Shown here piece by piece: positions 36,609 to 44,591 of a stretch of DNA of 64,000 nt (positions are counted from its first letter, which is position 1; the number at the start of each line of letters is the position of its first letter). Made by a program: the position numbers and the translations under genes. The notes below the pieces were generated by a model that was given only the letters and a program-made list of their open reading frames with translations, was not told where the DNA came from and searched no databases. The DNA is from CAWFGW01 sp963849955 (lineage in GTDB: Bacteria; Bacteroidota; Bacteroidia; Cytophagales; JAAEPT01), in NCBI GenBank assembly GCA_963849955.1, contig CAWKJU010000013.1:68788-132787 (forward strand), read 5' to 3'.

Positions 36609-37871
36609 TTACTTTACATTTACTCTTATTTCACCCGTCAATAGCTTCTGCATTAAGCCTTTCTTTTGTTCTTTCAGAGTGACTATTTGCTGCTTCAACA
36701 GTTCAATTTCTCTATCGGCTTCAGATAGTACCGCTACAATTCTTTTCTGCTCTGCTAATGAAGGAACTGGAATTTTTAGCTTGGCAAATTCTCCTTGACC
36801 CAAGGTTTTGTTTCGTCCTGCACCACCTGGAGAGGCTAAGCCTAAAAGGTGCTTTCCTCTGGCGGTTTTGAAGTAGTATAATAGGAAGTCCAAATCAAGG
36901 ACTCCTTTCTTAGGCTTGTACATTGGGAAGCGGTGCGAAGCAATCATACCTACCTCTGCTTCTGTGGTTTTCGCAATGGCATGTTCCCATGCAAATACGA
37001 TGTTGACTACAAAACAATCTGGTTGAATCCAAAAAACTGATTTGTTTCCCAAGCTTGCTCCGGTTACTTCTTCTTTGTGAAAAATACCCTTGCAGTGAGA
37101 ACGAATACCTATTTCTCGGTAAAGGGTTTCTGGATCTGGGGAAAATGGTTTTTTTACCTTTTGAACTAAGTCAGAGACTAATTTTAAATCCCAGTCAGAA
37201 GGGATTTCACCAAATTTTGTATTAATTATTTCTTCGCTTTGCGCAAAGCCTTTTAATCGGATCTGACCATTTAATAATTGTTGCTCAATTCCTCTCCTTT
37301 TTAACTCTTGATTCTTTAAAATATTTTCAAAAAGATTAATTCCTTTTGACCATATAGATAGTATTTCTCCTATTTTAGACCTTTCTTTTTCAGGAGGGAG
37401 AGGGATTTCAATTTCCGAAAACATAGAAAGATGGACTCTCTTTTTCTCTTCTAGGGAACCAATTGAAACTCGATCAAAAATATTTATAATTGGATAGGAT
37501 TTTAAATAATTTTCAAGATAGATTCCAGAATTAATATTTTTTAATTCAAGTATATTGTAATAAGCTGAAACAGCAACTGGGAAATCAATATCGCTTCTTC
37601 CTATTGCTCCAAACCTGAGATTCATTGGATTGAAAATGAAATCATTTTTATGAATGATACGATACAAATTTTCCGAACTGTCTTTTAACAGGTGTTCTCT
37701 TTTGTATCTTTCAGGTTTTGGACAAACTCCTTTCTCAATTGTAAAACTATACAGAGGGTATGTTTCTAAATCGCTTGATAATATCTTTTTCTCAGTAAAT
37801 AGTTCTCCAAGCTTTACTAGGCTCCAGCCGTAGGGAATATTGATGCCGTATTTAGTTTTTGCCTGATTCAT
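36609..37871 (-). CDS. hsdS: type I restriction specificity subunit HsdS (two TRDs)
   Basis: A 420-aa subunit with two target-recognition domains (about 5-170 and 215-380). Conserved coiled-coil helices follow each: PLPPEKERSKIGEILSIW with LKNQELKRRGIEQQLLNGQIRLKG, and VPSLAEQKRIVAVLSEADREIE with VTLKEQKKGLMQKLLTGEIRV. Each TRD starts with an aromatic/basic segment as usual. It lies 2 bp after hsdM and 6 bp before the RloC-like gene. Length is normal, so it should define a bipartite site. Confidence 0.92.
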   Translation of the reverse strand: MNQAKTKYGINIPYGWSLVKLGELFTEKKILSSDLETYPLYSFTIEKGVCPKPERYKREHLLKDSSENLYRIIHKNDFIFNPMNLRFGAIGRSDIDFPVAVSAYYNILELKNINSGIYLENYLKSYPIINIFDRVSIGSLEEKKRVHLSMFSEIEIPLPPEKERSKIGEILSIWSKGINLFENILKNQELKRRGIEQQLLNGQIRLKGFAQSEEIINTKFGEIPSDWDLKLVSDLVQKVKKPFSPDPETLYREIGIRSHCKGIFHKEEVTGASLGNKSVFWIQPDCFVVNIVFAWEHAIAKTTEAEVGMIASHRFPMYKPKKGVLDLDFLLYYFKTARGKHLLGLASPGGAGRNKTLGQGEFAKLKIPVPSLAEQKRIVAVLSEADREIELLKQQIVTLKEQKKGLMQKLLTGEIRVNVK

Positions 37872-37873
37872 AA

Positions 37874-39403
37874 CTAAAATCCTAATTCCTTTAAATATTT
37901 CTCCATTTGCTTTTCTACCTCTATCAACTCACTTTTTAATTCCTTAATATTTTGCTGAGTAGCAGGAATATCTACCTCCTCTTCCTCCTCAAAAGTGTCG
38001 ACATAGCGAGGAATGTTGAGATTATACTCGTTTTCCTCTACTTCCTGAATTGTGGCACGGTAGGCAAATTTTTCTTCTACTACCTCACCTAATTCCTTGG
38101 TTAATGGTGTTGCGGTTTGAAACGCCCTATACATGTTCACCACTTTATCAATATCCTTATCACGCAAGCGGTTTTGATTGATGCCTGATTCATAACCTTG
38201 ACTTGCATCAATAAATAAAACATCTTTATTATTTCCCTTGGCTCGATTGAATATCAGCATGGTGGCTGGAATACCTGTGCCAAAGAAGAGGTTGGCTGGC
38301 AAGCCTATTACAGCTTCCAGAAGGTTTTCTTCAATCAATTGCTGTCTTATTTTTCCTTCTGTGCTACCCCTAAATAATACGCCATGAGGAAGAATTACAC
38401 CTACCCGACCTGTATCATGATAGGTGGATTCAATCATGTGAGAAATAAAAGCGTAATCACCTTTGCTTTTGGGTGGTACGCCTCTATGGAATCGGGTAAA
38501 CTGGTCAGATATTGCATTGTCTGCTCCCCATTTATCCAATGAAAAAGGAGGATTTGCCCCTACAATGTTTCCTTTTAGCAGGTTGTCATCTTCTAGCAGC
38601 TTAGGGTTGTTCAGTGTATCGCCCCATTCAATGGTAGCATCATCAATCTCATGCAGGAACATGTTCATACGAGCGAGTGCCCAGGTGCTTCCGTTAATTT
38701 CCTGTCCGTAGAGCGAGAAATTTTTGCTGCCTACCTGCTTGGCTAATTTGATCAATAGAGAACCCGAACCACAGGTGGGGTCTATAATCCTGTCACCAGG
38801 TTGTGGATTGAGCAATTTAGCTAAGAGTTTAGAAACCTGAGCAGGGGTATAAAATTCTCCTGCTTTCTTTCCTGCATCACTGGCGAATTTTTCAATCAAG
38901 TACTCATAAGCGTCACCAATCACGTCATTGTCCTCTAAGTGCGATGGCTGCAAGTCCAGAGCAGAAAAATCTACCAAAAGGTTTTTAAGTCTTCTGTTCC
39001 GGTCTTTCGTTTGCCCAAGGTTAGCTTCTGAGTTGAAATCTATGTTTCTAAATACACGCTCCAATTTACTGCGGTTGGCATCTTCCATGCTTTCCAAAGC
39101 GGTATTGATTAATTCACCCACATTAGCGGCATTTCGGTTTTCAAAGAGGTAATCAAACGTGCAAGATTCAGGCACCTGAAAACGTTCGTTTCTCAGAGCT
39201 CTTTCTACTCGTACTACATCATCATTGTATTTCTTAGCATAAAAGTCCTTTTTATCCTTCCACACATCAGACACGTACTTTACAAAAAGCATGGTCAGGA
39301 TAAAGTCCTTGTATTGCGAAGGATCAATAACACCTCTAAAGGTGTCACAAGCTTTCCAGACAATGTTGTTGATTTCGCTTTGGGTAATCGGTTTATTGCT
39401 CAT
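37874..39403 (-). CDS. hsdM: type I DNA methyltransferase HsdM
   Basis: A 509-aa N6-adenine methylase. An N-terminal helical domain (about 1-165) is followed by the SAM site DPTCGSGSLL (208-217), GQEINGSTWALARMN, the catalytic GANPPFSLDKW (NPPF at 284-287) and ILPHGVLFRG. GEFYTPAQV fits the conserved turn before the SAM site. The C-terminal coiled coil pairs with HsdS. Its start overlaps the upstream half-HsdS gene by 11 bp and it leads directly into hsdS. Confidence 0.96.
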   Translation of the reverse strand: MSNKPITQSEINNIVWKACDTFRGVIDPSQYKDFILTMLFVKYVSDVWKDKKDFYAKKYNDDVVRVERALRNERFQVPESCTFDYLFENRNAANVGELINTALESMEDANRSKLERVFRNIDFNSEANLGQTKDRNRRLKNLLVDFSALDLQPSHLEDNDVIGDAYEYLIEKFASDAGKKAGEFYTPAQVSKLLAKLLNPQPGDRIIDPTCGSGSLLIKLAKQVGSKNFSLYGQEINGSTWALARMNMFLHEIDDATIEWGDTLNNPKLLEDDNLLKGNIVGANPPFSLDKWGADNAISDQFTRFHRGVPPKSKGDYAFISHMIESTYHDTGRVGVILPHGVLFRGSTEGKIRQQLIEENLLEAVIGLPANLFFGTGIPATMLIFNRAKGNNKDVLFIDASQGYESGINQNRLRDKDIDKVVNMYRAFQTATPLTKELGEVVEEKFAYRATIQEVEENEYNLNIPRYVDTFEEEEEVDIPATQQNIKELKSELIEVEKQMEKYLKELGF

Positions 39404-39965
39404 GCTTCTGATAAATTAAGTTTTTAATGACTGCCTGATAGACTTTTTGTTTCTCCGTAATTATCTGTCGGGACAAGTCCATTTCTTTATAATGTAATTG
39501 CTTTATAGCAATTGCTTTTTCTTGTAGCTCCAATGAGGGGAGTTGGATAGTAAAGGCTTCTAATTCTGACTTACGAATAGAAGGTATTGAGCTTCCAGCT
39601 CCCAATGTTTGAAAGTGTGACTGTGTTTGAGGCATATTGAATAAGGTAGTGAGGAACTCCGGTATAACTTTCGATCTGTCTACTTTGATAACAAAGAAGA
39701 TAGAAGAGGCTATTGCAGTGCCATAGTTTCTATCGTACGTCCAGGCAAAATTCCTCATCCCTTTGCCTACCAATAGAATATCACCATCTTCTAATAAATG
39801 TGTTTCATTCTTCTGGTCAATTTGAATGAAAGTATCAATCTTATCTGTTTGATTGCCATAATCATCAAAATGCTTCGCCTGTAGATAGGCAGCATTGCCG
39901 TTCTCGGTTGGCTTGGTGTATAATCCAAATTGAAGTTGTGCAATATCACTGATTTTTACTCTCAT
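39393..39965 (-). CDS. half-size HsdS-like specificity protein
   Basis: A 190-aa protein with a single target-recognition domain (KISDIAQLQFGLYTKP, AYLQAKHFDD, DILLVGKGMRNFAW, SSIPSIRKSELEAFTIQLP). One dimerisation helix follows (LELQEKAIAIKQLHYKEMDLS). True HsdS has two such units; a half-subunit can dimerise to recognise a symmetric bipartite site. It is the first gene of the restriction operon, under a strong Bacteroidota promoter, and overlaps hsdM by 11 bp. The operon therefore encodes two specificity proteins. Confidence 0.82.
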   Translation of the reverse strand: MRVKISDIAQLQFGLYTKPTENGNAAYLQAKHFDDYGNQTDKIDTFIQIDQKNETHLLEDGDILLVGKGMRNFAWTYDRNYGTAIASSIFFVIKVDRSKVIPEFLTTLFNMPQTQSHFQTLGAGSSIPSIRKSELEAFTIQLPSLELQEKAIAIKQLHYKEMDLSRQIITEKQKVYQAVIKNLIYQKHEQ

Positions 39966-39993
39966 CTATTTGTAGATCCTTTCAAATACTAAA

Positions 39994-40023
39994 CAAAGGT
40001 AAGAAAAAGATAATTAAAAGCAA
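39994..40023 (-). promoter_or_regulatory. promoter of the restriction-modification operon
   Basis: On the minus strand: TTG (-33 type), 19 bp, then TACCTTTG (-7 type), 28 bp upstream of the ATG at 39965. Spacing and both boxes fit the Bacteroidota sigma consensus. Confidence 0.65.
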
Positions 40024-40079
40024 GTAAAAATCTTTGTAGAGTTATTCAAATTAAATAAATAGAGTCAAAAAAATATTTT

Positions 40080-40874
40080 TCAAGCCATTTTCATTGTTAA
40101 TGATTCCTCCAACCACTCAAAAGCCTCCTCCTGGTTGTATCCCAAATTAGGACTTAGTAGTCCTTGCATGTCTCCTGAAAACTGTGCTGAGCTTTTCTTT
40201 AGCTCCATGTTGAGGAGGAACTCTTTTTGAGTGGGTGGCTTGCCCACCACGAATTTCATGTATTCATTGTAACAGTGGATGATCCTGTCAAAATCCAGCT
40301 TTGCGTGTTGGTTGGCATAATAGAGATCGAACAGGTCTCTGCCTTTCTTGCGTTGGTATAATGCCCGGAGTTTGGTTCCCAGGAGCTCGTCCAGGTGATA
40401 TGTGGTGATGTCGCATTTTCCGGTAAACCATTCGCTCTCTACAGAAAATGGAAAGGAATTCCAGCCGAGTAGATTAAAATGCTCCCGGCAATTGATCTCG
40501 ATTTTTAGCCTTAGTCGAATATCTGGTGAAAACTCTGAGTTGAAGCGGTACAAGAGTGTGTTATTATTTGCTTTGACCTTGACTACTCTTGCTTCTTCAA
40601 AGAAGGTTATGACTTCATCGATTCGCTTTAAAATGGGTTTGATGGGCCCTTCCTTGATCTGGACCAGGTCAATATCTTCTGAGTATCGTGGGGCTGGATT
40701 CAGATAGAGTTTGTGCAATGCAGTGCCTCCACGAAAAGCCAGATTTTCACTAAGGAATTCATCAGAGAAAAGTGCTACCAATGCTCTACAGATGATCAGG
40801 TCTTGCTCTACCTGTTCGTTTATTGGCCATGGAGCTGTAAACTTCCATTCATCTATGTATCGTTTGGGAATCAT
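40080..40874 (-). CDS. abiEii: AbiEii-family nucleotidyltransferase toxin
   Basis: A 264-aa protein with the nucleotidyltransferase motif FRGGTALHKLYL followed by RYSEDIDLVQ (Asp-x-Asp). The C-terminal TKLRALYQRKKGRDLFDLYY motif is conserved in AbiEii/AbiGii proteins. In type IV systems AbiEii transfers nucleotides to block growth during phage infection and is countered by AbiEi. It is coupled to the antitoxin gene by a 4-bp overlap. All motifs are intact. Confidence 0.92.
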   Translation of the reverse strand: MIPKRYIDEWKFTAPWPINEQVEQDLIICRALVALFSDEFLSENLAFRGGTALHKLYLNPAPRYSEDIDLVQIKEGPIKPILKRIDEVITFFEEARVVKVKANNNTLLYRFNSEFSPDIRLRLKIEINCREHFNLLGWNSFPFSVESEWFTGKCDITTYHLDELLGTKLRALYQRKKGRDLFDLYYANQHAKLDFDRIIHCYNEYMKFVVGKPPTQKEFLLNMELKKSSAQFSGDMQGLLSPNLGYNQEEAFEWLEESLTMKMA

Positions 40875-41668
40875 AAGTCACTTTCTATATCAATATTTAC
40901 AATTACCTTCCAGTCCTTATCCATTTCCCCTGAACCTTCTTCATCTTTCATGAGAAGTATTTTGGACAAGGATTTATTCTTCGTAAGCTCTTTTAAGGGC
41001 TTTACCAAATGCTGTTGATTGAGTTCTTTGTCTAGTAAATAACCTAATCGTTGAATGGTAGCCGTTGGAAACCTTTCAGCAGCTATTAAGAGTTTGTCAG
41101 GTTTCATTTCTTCTACTAGTTCTTCCAGCACTGTAAATACTCTTCCCAGGCTAAAATCATAGGTCATCAAATCCAATGCGGTGAGTTCAGGGCTTGAAAC
41201 TTTAATGTATCCTGCATCTGATTTTTTCTGGATAATGTCATCAGGGCTCCATTCTTTTTTGACATAGAAATTCAAACTCAGTTTGTCACTCTTCAAGTTT
41301 CTGAGTGCCGGTTTTTGTGTGATGACATAAAAGGTCATAGGTTGTTGGTGTGCTGCACCGTAATAAGCAGCTGCAGAAAAAAAGGCTACATAATAGTCTC
41401 TACCCAATGATTTCATCAAATCATCAATAAAGAGGTTAGCTGGTAGCATTCCTCGTTGTGAGTATTCAGGAGGTATAATGGTATAAAATCCGGAACGGAC
41501 TTTGGCTATCTTTCCCTTTGTAGAATATCTAAACAACGTCTGGTTTAATGCTTTTTCAGAAAGCTCCAGGTTTTCTTTGGCTTCCTCTCTTGAAAAGGAA
41601 TACCTTCCTTTTGCCCTGAGGGCATTGATGAAAGATTCAAGATTCTGATGTTTAAAGTCATTAACCAT
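40871..41668 (-). CDS. abiEi: AbiEi-family antitoxin
   Basis: A 265-aa protein from the ATG at 41668 (MVNDFKHQNLESF). A longer frame to 41764 adds a hydrophobic, unlikely leader and would cross the operator. The N-terminal winged HTH (about 10-70: ALRAKGRYSFSREEAKENL, LNQTLFRYSTKGKIAKVRSGFYTI) binds DNA. The remaining domain contains DYYVAFFSAAAYYGAAHQQP and SPELTALDLMTYD, typical of AbiEi. It neutralises AbiEii and probably represses the operon through the nested palindrome just upstream. Confidence 0.88.
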   Translation of the reverse strand: MVNDFKHQNLESFINALRAKGRYSFSREEAKENLELSEKALNQTLFRYSTKGKIAKVRSGFYTIIPPEYSQRGMLPANLFIDDLMKSLGRDYYVAFFSAAAYYGAAHQQPMTFYVITQKPALRNLKSDKLSLNFYVKKEWSPDDIIQKKSDAGYIKVSSPELTALDLMTYDFSLGRVFTVLEELVEEMKPDKLLIAAERFPTATIQRLGYLLDKELNQQHLVKPLKELTKNKSLSKILLMKDEEGSGEMDKDWKVIVNIDIESDL

Positions 41669-41704
41669 TTGCGTAAATCTACGAAAAACGTAGAGAAACG
41701 CAAA
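41668..41704. promoter_or_regulatory. nested palindromic operator of the abiE operon
   Basis: Outer arms TTTGCGT/ACGCAAA and inner arms CTACG/CGTAG around AAAAA, directly abutting the abiEi start codon. AbiEi antitoxins are known to bind inverted repeats in their own promoter. Confidence 0.6.
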
Positions 41705-41760
41705 CAAAGTGATTGATAGTTCATCTTTAAAAATGAGATGTGTAATCATTATCATGATAG

Positions 41761-42408
41761 TCAAACTCTCTTATCCTCTACATCAGCATCAAAAGGTATC
41801 ACATTCATCATCTGCCTCAACCTACTCCTGACTCTGTTGCCGTAGTGTTCTTCTATTTCACTGGCGGATAGATTGGTGGTGGCGTGGGTGAGCATGTGCT
41901 GGCTGATGAACATGTCGTACCTGCTGAGGAGAATCTCGGCCATGACGTTGGTGTCGTTACCAAAGTACTTGATGTTGGACTCTACGCCTAGGTCATCGAA
42001 GCAGTAGGTTTTTGATGTTAACTCTCCGCCTTTATGATGGAATGATGCTTTTGAGTATTTGTTGATCACGGTATAACCGTCCTGTATAAATTCTAAAGTA
42101 ATGTCTCTGGTGGATTTCATGATGTATTGTTCTTTTGGTGACAGCATAAACCGAAACAGGGTCATCAGCGAGGTTTTACCACAACCGACCGGACCAGTGA
42201 GTAAAATGCCTTTGTGGAGATCGATGTTGTATTTTTCTGCATTGGGTTTATCCTGATAGAAGTAAACCAGTAGTTTGAATAGGATCAGGTGATCTTCTTT
42301 CCATATCCTGAATTTTGGACTGATGTAGGCTTTGCCTGCTTTTTCGAGGAATTCGAGGCATTTGTCGAATTGGATGGTGTTGCTATGTAGTTGATGGGTT
42401 TTATTCAT
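41761..42408 (-). CDS. DnaC/IstB-like P-loop ATPase
   Basis: A 215-aa AAA+ ATPase with Walker A GPVGCGKTS (72-80), Walker B YCFDDLGVE (about 135-143), and the downstream HATTNLSASEIEEHYG and NRVRSRLRQM of helicase-loader-like proteins. Such DnaC-like genes occur beside replication initiator-like genes on Bacteroidota mobile elements. Here the partner is the 259-aa protein upstream. It is probably a helicase loader or element-maintenance ATPase. Confidence 0.78.
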   Translation of the reverse strand: MNKTHQLHSNTIQFDKCLEFLEKAGKAYISPKFRIWKEDHLILFKLLVYFYQDKPNAEKYNIDLHKGILLTGPVGCGKTSLMTLFRFMLSPKEQYIMKSTRDITLEFIQDGYTVINKYSKASFHHKGGELTSKTYCFDDLGVESNIKYFGNDTNVMAEILLSRYDMFISQHMLTHATTNLSASEIEEHYGNRVRSRLRQMMNVIPFDADVEDKRV

Positions 42409-42435
42409 AATCGAAATATGATTGTGATTATTTCT

Positions 42436-42592
42436 CCCTCAGGCCGGGAAGGCCTTTCATTTTTGGCTTGACCCAAAAACGAAACAAAAAGGTCAAGACA
42501 AAACAATGCTTCCGCCCACATGTCCACGCTCACCCCGCTGTTTTGTCAGGCCACCGCTCTAGGAGTGCTTCGCACGGGTTTGTTAGAGTGGT
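42436..42592. repeat. structured repeat, copy 1
   Basis: A shared head (AGGCCGGGAAGGCCTTTC, then TTTTTGGCTTGACC) forms hairpin CTTGACC/GGTCAAG (42467-42497). The perfect stem GACAAAACA (42497-42505)/TGTTTTGTC (42539-42547) follows and is closed by AGGCC. A further hairpin ACCGCTCTA/TAGAGTGGT (42553-42592) contains GTGCTTCGCAC. The same layout is found at 43386. Confidence 0.75.
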
Positions 42593-43362
42593 TCGCCATA
42601 GTCTTTGTTGGTGCTTGTGTGGAGGTTGTCTGAGCTTTTCTTTTCATCGTACCGGGTGGTATTTAGCATCCAGTTGTGGGCTGCTGCTTCCCAGTCTTCC
42701 ATAGGTTTGTTTTTACCTACTTTCCAGCCGACAGACCGGAAGTAGTTGTAGAATTTTCTGGCTTCCTTTTCCGGATAGTTCTCAGATTTGAAAAAGTGCA
42801 TTACTACCGTTTCCTCCGGAGGGACTTTTTTGCTAGATCCGGGCGGAACATTTTTCCCGCTCTGCAGGGGGATTTCATCCGCTGTTCGCGTCTTCAACTT
42901 TTTTTCTAAAGACCTCCCAGAAGAAAAATTTTTATCATCATTTTTTTGCTCGCTGCTGTTTAAGCTCTTTTTATTGTTTGTACTGTTTATATAGTTTAAT
43001 GAAGGGTGCAGTGCTTGTTCACTGCTTGTACCTTTTTTATCATTGGTGCGGTGCATAGCTTGTTCATTACTTGTACTGAAATTGAACATGTGTACATGGC
43101 TTCCACGAAGTGGATTGTGGGAGGGCAGATACCTCAGGTATCCATATTCATGTATCTGCTTCATGCACTTGTGATAGGTATGTTTGGATCCTATTTTACT
43201 AATCTTCATGACCTCCTCCCGGTTGATGGAAATCGGGTTGTCAAACCGATTCAAATTCCAAAGGGTAAAGAGGGAGATGTACAGGCTTACATGCGTAGCG
43301 TGAAGCCTGTCGTCCATAGTGATCTTGTTCATAACTTCCAGGTAATGTTTGATGAAGTTCAT
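42583..43362 (-). CDS. replication-initiator-like protein of the mobile element
   Basis: A 259-aa protein. The N-terminal winged-helix (about 20-90: HVSLYISLFTLWNLNRFDN, INREEVMKISKIGSKHTYHKCM) resembles DnaD/RepA-like domains. A low-complexity Ser/Asn/Lys linker (about 105-185) follows. The C-terminal FYNYFRSVGWKVGKNKPMEDWEAAAHNWM (split: FYNYFRSVGWKVG, DWEAAAHNWM) is typical of primosome-like proteins of Bacteroidota elements. It lies upstream of the DnaC-like ATPase and is flanked by both copies of the structured repeat. Confidence 0.65.
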   Translation of the reverse strand: MNFIKHYLEVMNKITMDDRLHATHVSLYISLFTLWNLNRFDNPISINREEVMKISKIGSKHTYHKCMKQIHEYGYLRYLPSHNPLRGSHVHMFNFSTSNEQAMHRTNDKKGTSSEQALHPSLNYINSTNNKKSLNSSEQKNDDKNFSSGRSLEKKLKTRTADEIPLQSGKNVPPGSSKKVPPEETVVMHFFKSENYPEKEARKFYNYFRSVGWKVGKNKPMEDWEAAAHNWMLNTTRYDEKKSSDNLHTSTNKDYGEPL

Positions 43363-43385
43363 TTAAAAACTTTTGTTCTTCCATC

Positions 43386-43650
43386 CCCTTAGGCCGGGGA
43401 GGCCTTTCATTTTTGGCTTGATCCAAAAACGAAACAAAAAGATCAAGGCTGTTGAGAAATCGGGCTAAAAACCTGTTCACAAGACTAAAATCAATAAACT
43501 CACGCTACACACTTTCCCACCCAGGCTCAAACAGTATTGATTTCTTCACGTCTCGTGCTCAGATTTTCTTCACGCCATTTCTCAAAGGCCATCTTTCAAA
43601 CCGGATTAGGAAGTGGTTTTGTCTAGCCTTTTTCGTAGTGTGCTTCGCAC
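43386..43650. repeat. structured repeat, copy 2
   Basis: The same head as copy 1 with CTTGATC/GATCAAG (43417-43447; base-pair change against copy 1). An unrelated but perfect stem TTGAGAAAT (43452-43460)/ATTTCTCAA (43577-43585) is again closed by AGGCC. The interior is longer (about 115 nt). A GTGCTTCGCAC hairpin lies at 43640-43650. Confidence 0.75.
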
Positions 43651-43654
43651 TATT

Positions 43655-43933
43655 TCAATAGTTGTTTTGAACTCTGTTTTCAGTAAGCATTTTATGTATG
43701 TCCTGATAGTCATAATAGATCACACCTCCAATCTTCGTAAAGGGAAGTGTGCCATTGATGCGGAGGTTTTGAAGAGTGCCTGGTGAGATGTCCAGGAGCT
43801 TTCTGACTTCCGGTGATTTAAGCCATTTCTTAGTTGGCTGACCGGAATGTTCTTTTAATATTTTTTTGAACTCATCGAGCAATTCCACTTTGAATTCCCT
43901 GAGATCATCTGTAGTAATAATTTCTGTTGCCAT
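43655..43933 (-). CDS. excisionase-like HTH protein
   Basis: A 92-aa protein: an N-terminal helix (LREFKVELLDEFKKILKE) and then a MerR/Xis-type winged helix (WLKSPEVRKLLDISPGTLQNL, RINGTLPFTKIGGVIYYDYQDI). This is the usual small excisionase or regulator of Bacteroidota conjugative and mobilizable elements. It is the first gene of the minus-strand replication module. No integrase is present in this window. Confidence 0.8.
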   Translation of the reverse strand: MATEIITTDDLREFKVELLDEFKKILKEHSGQPTKKWLKSPEVRKLLDISPGTLQNLRINGTLPFTKIGGVIYYDYQDIHKMLTENRVQNNY

Positions 43934-44108
43934 AATTTTTGATTTCGTTTAGTACGAAGACAAAGCACGCCAAACGGGCAATCACAAAACAGTCACAGGG
44001 GTTGCAGGACCCTTTTCAACTAACTGATAATCAGCAATAAAAAAATTTCAAAAATTTTCCCTTCAGGAATTATAAAATATAATTCTGGATACGATGCTCT
44101 CAAATCAC

Positions 44109-44116
44109 TACCTTTG
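44109..44116 (+). promoter_or_regulatory. -7 element upstream of the structured leader
   Basis: TACCTTTG (TAnnTTTG), about 43 bp before the first stem of the leader. Confidence 0.45.
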
Positions 44117-44159
44117 GATTAGATAAAGACATATTGAATTAAAATACTATAGCGAAAGC

Positions 44160-44283
44160 TATTTTCTGAGTATCAGGAAACCGCCAAATTTCATTATACA
44201 GTTCACAGAAAATAAGCTGATCGCTCACGTTATGCGTGGGCTCAGTTTATCGTGTGCTGTGGGTGCTTGGCGGTACCTCTGAT
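44160..44283 (+). ncRNA. structured 5' leader candidate
   Basis: Stem ATCAGGAAACCGCCAA (44172-44187)/TTGGCGGTACCTCTGAT (44267-44283). Nested hairpin AAGCTGA-GCTCACG/CGTGGGC-TCAGTTT (44214-44248). A perfect 9-bp pairing TATTTTCTG (44160-44168)/CAGAAAATA (44206-44214) crosses the first stem. Crossing stems upstream of a small-gene operon suggest a switch or pseudoknot. Confidence 0.45.
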
Positions 44284-44343
44284 ACCGGTGATTGATGACC
44301 CACGCTACTTTTTTGTGGCAGTGGGAATAAAAGAGGAGGAAGA

Positions 44344-44565
44344 ATGAGTACCGCCATAAAGCAATTACAAATGCCTATAGAAAGCCTTGACTTAAGTGTT
44401 GAGTTTAAAAACATGGCAAGGGTAAATCATTTTACCACGCTTTCTCAAATGCTGGAATTACCAATAGATATTCTTCTTGAGCATCCTTTATTCGGTTATC
44501 GCATGTTGGCGGAATACCTTTCGTTTTTAACTTATAATGAGCTCGATGAACTGATAGAAGATTAA
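44344..44565 (+). CDS. small helix-hairpin-helix protein, RNAP alpha-CTD-like
   Basis: A 73-aa protein. IESLDLSVEFKNMARVNHFTTLSQMLEL and LLEHPLFGYRMLAEYLSFL follow the hydrophobic pattern of the RNA polymerase alpha C-terminal domain (Leu-Ser-x-x-x-x-Asn...Gly-x-x-x-Leu-x-Glu). It could bind DNA or a regulator near promoters. It sits behind a structured leader with a strong purine-rich ribosome site, 26 bp before the next gene. Confidence 0.6.
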   Translation: MSTAIKQLQMPIESLDLSVEFKNMARVNHFTTLSQMLELPIDILLEHPLFGYRMLAEYLSFLTYNELDELIED

Positions 44566-44591
44566 GGTTTAGGTTATTAATATTCAGCTAT

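Larger units (their letters stand above)
43934..44343. other. 410-bp non-coding region upstream of two small genes
   Basis: Contains a -7 type element (44109) and a structured leader (44160-44283). AGAGGAGGAAGA at 44332-44343 directly before the ATG is an unusually strong Shine-Dalgarno-like purine tract for Bacteroidota. Confidence 0.5.

Noticed and set aside
43006..43392. 128-codon plus-strand frame opposite the replication protein
   Set aside because: It is antisense to a gene with recognisable domains and has no coding pattern.
42436..43650. Possible CRISPR array or insertion-sequence ends
   Set aside because: There are only two copies about 950 bp apart with a coding gene between them, with no spacers, transposase or target duplication.
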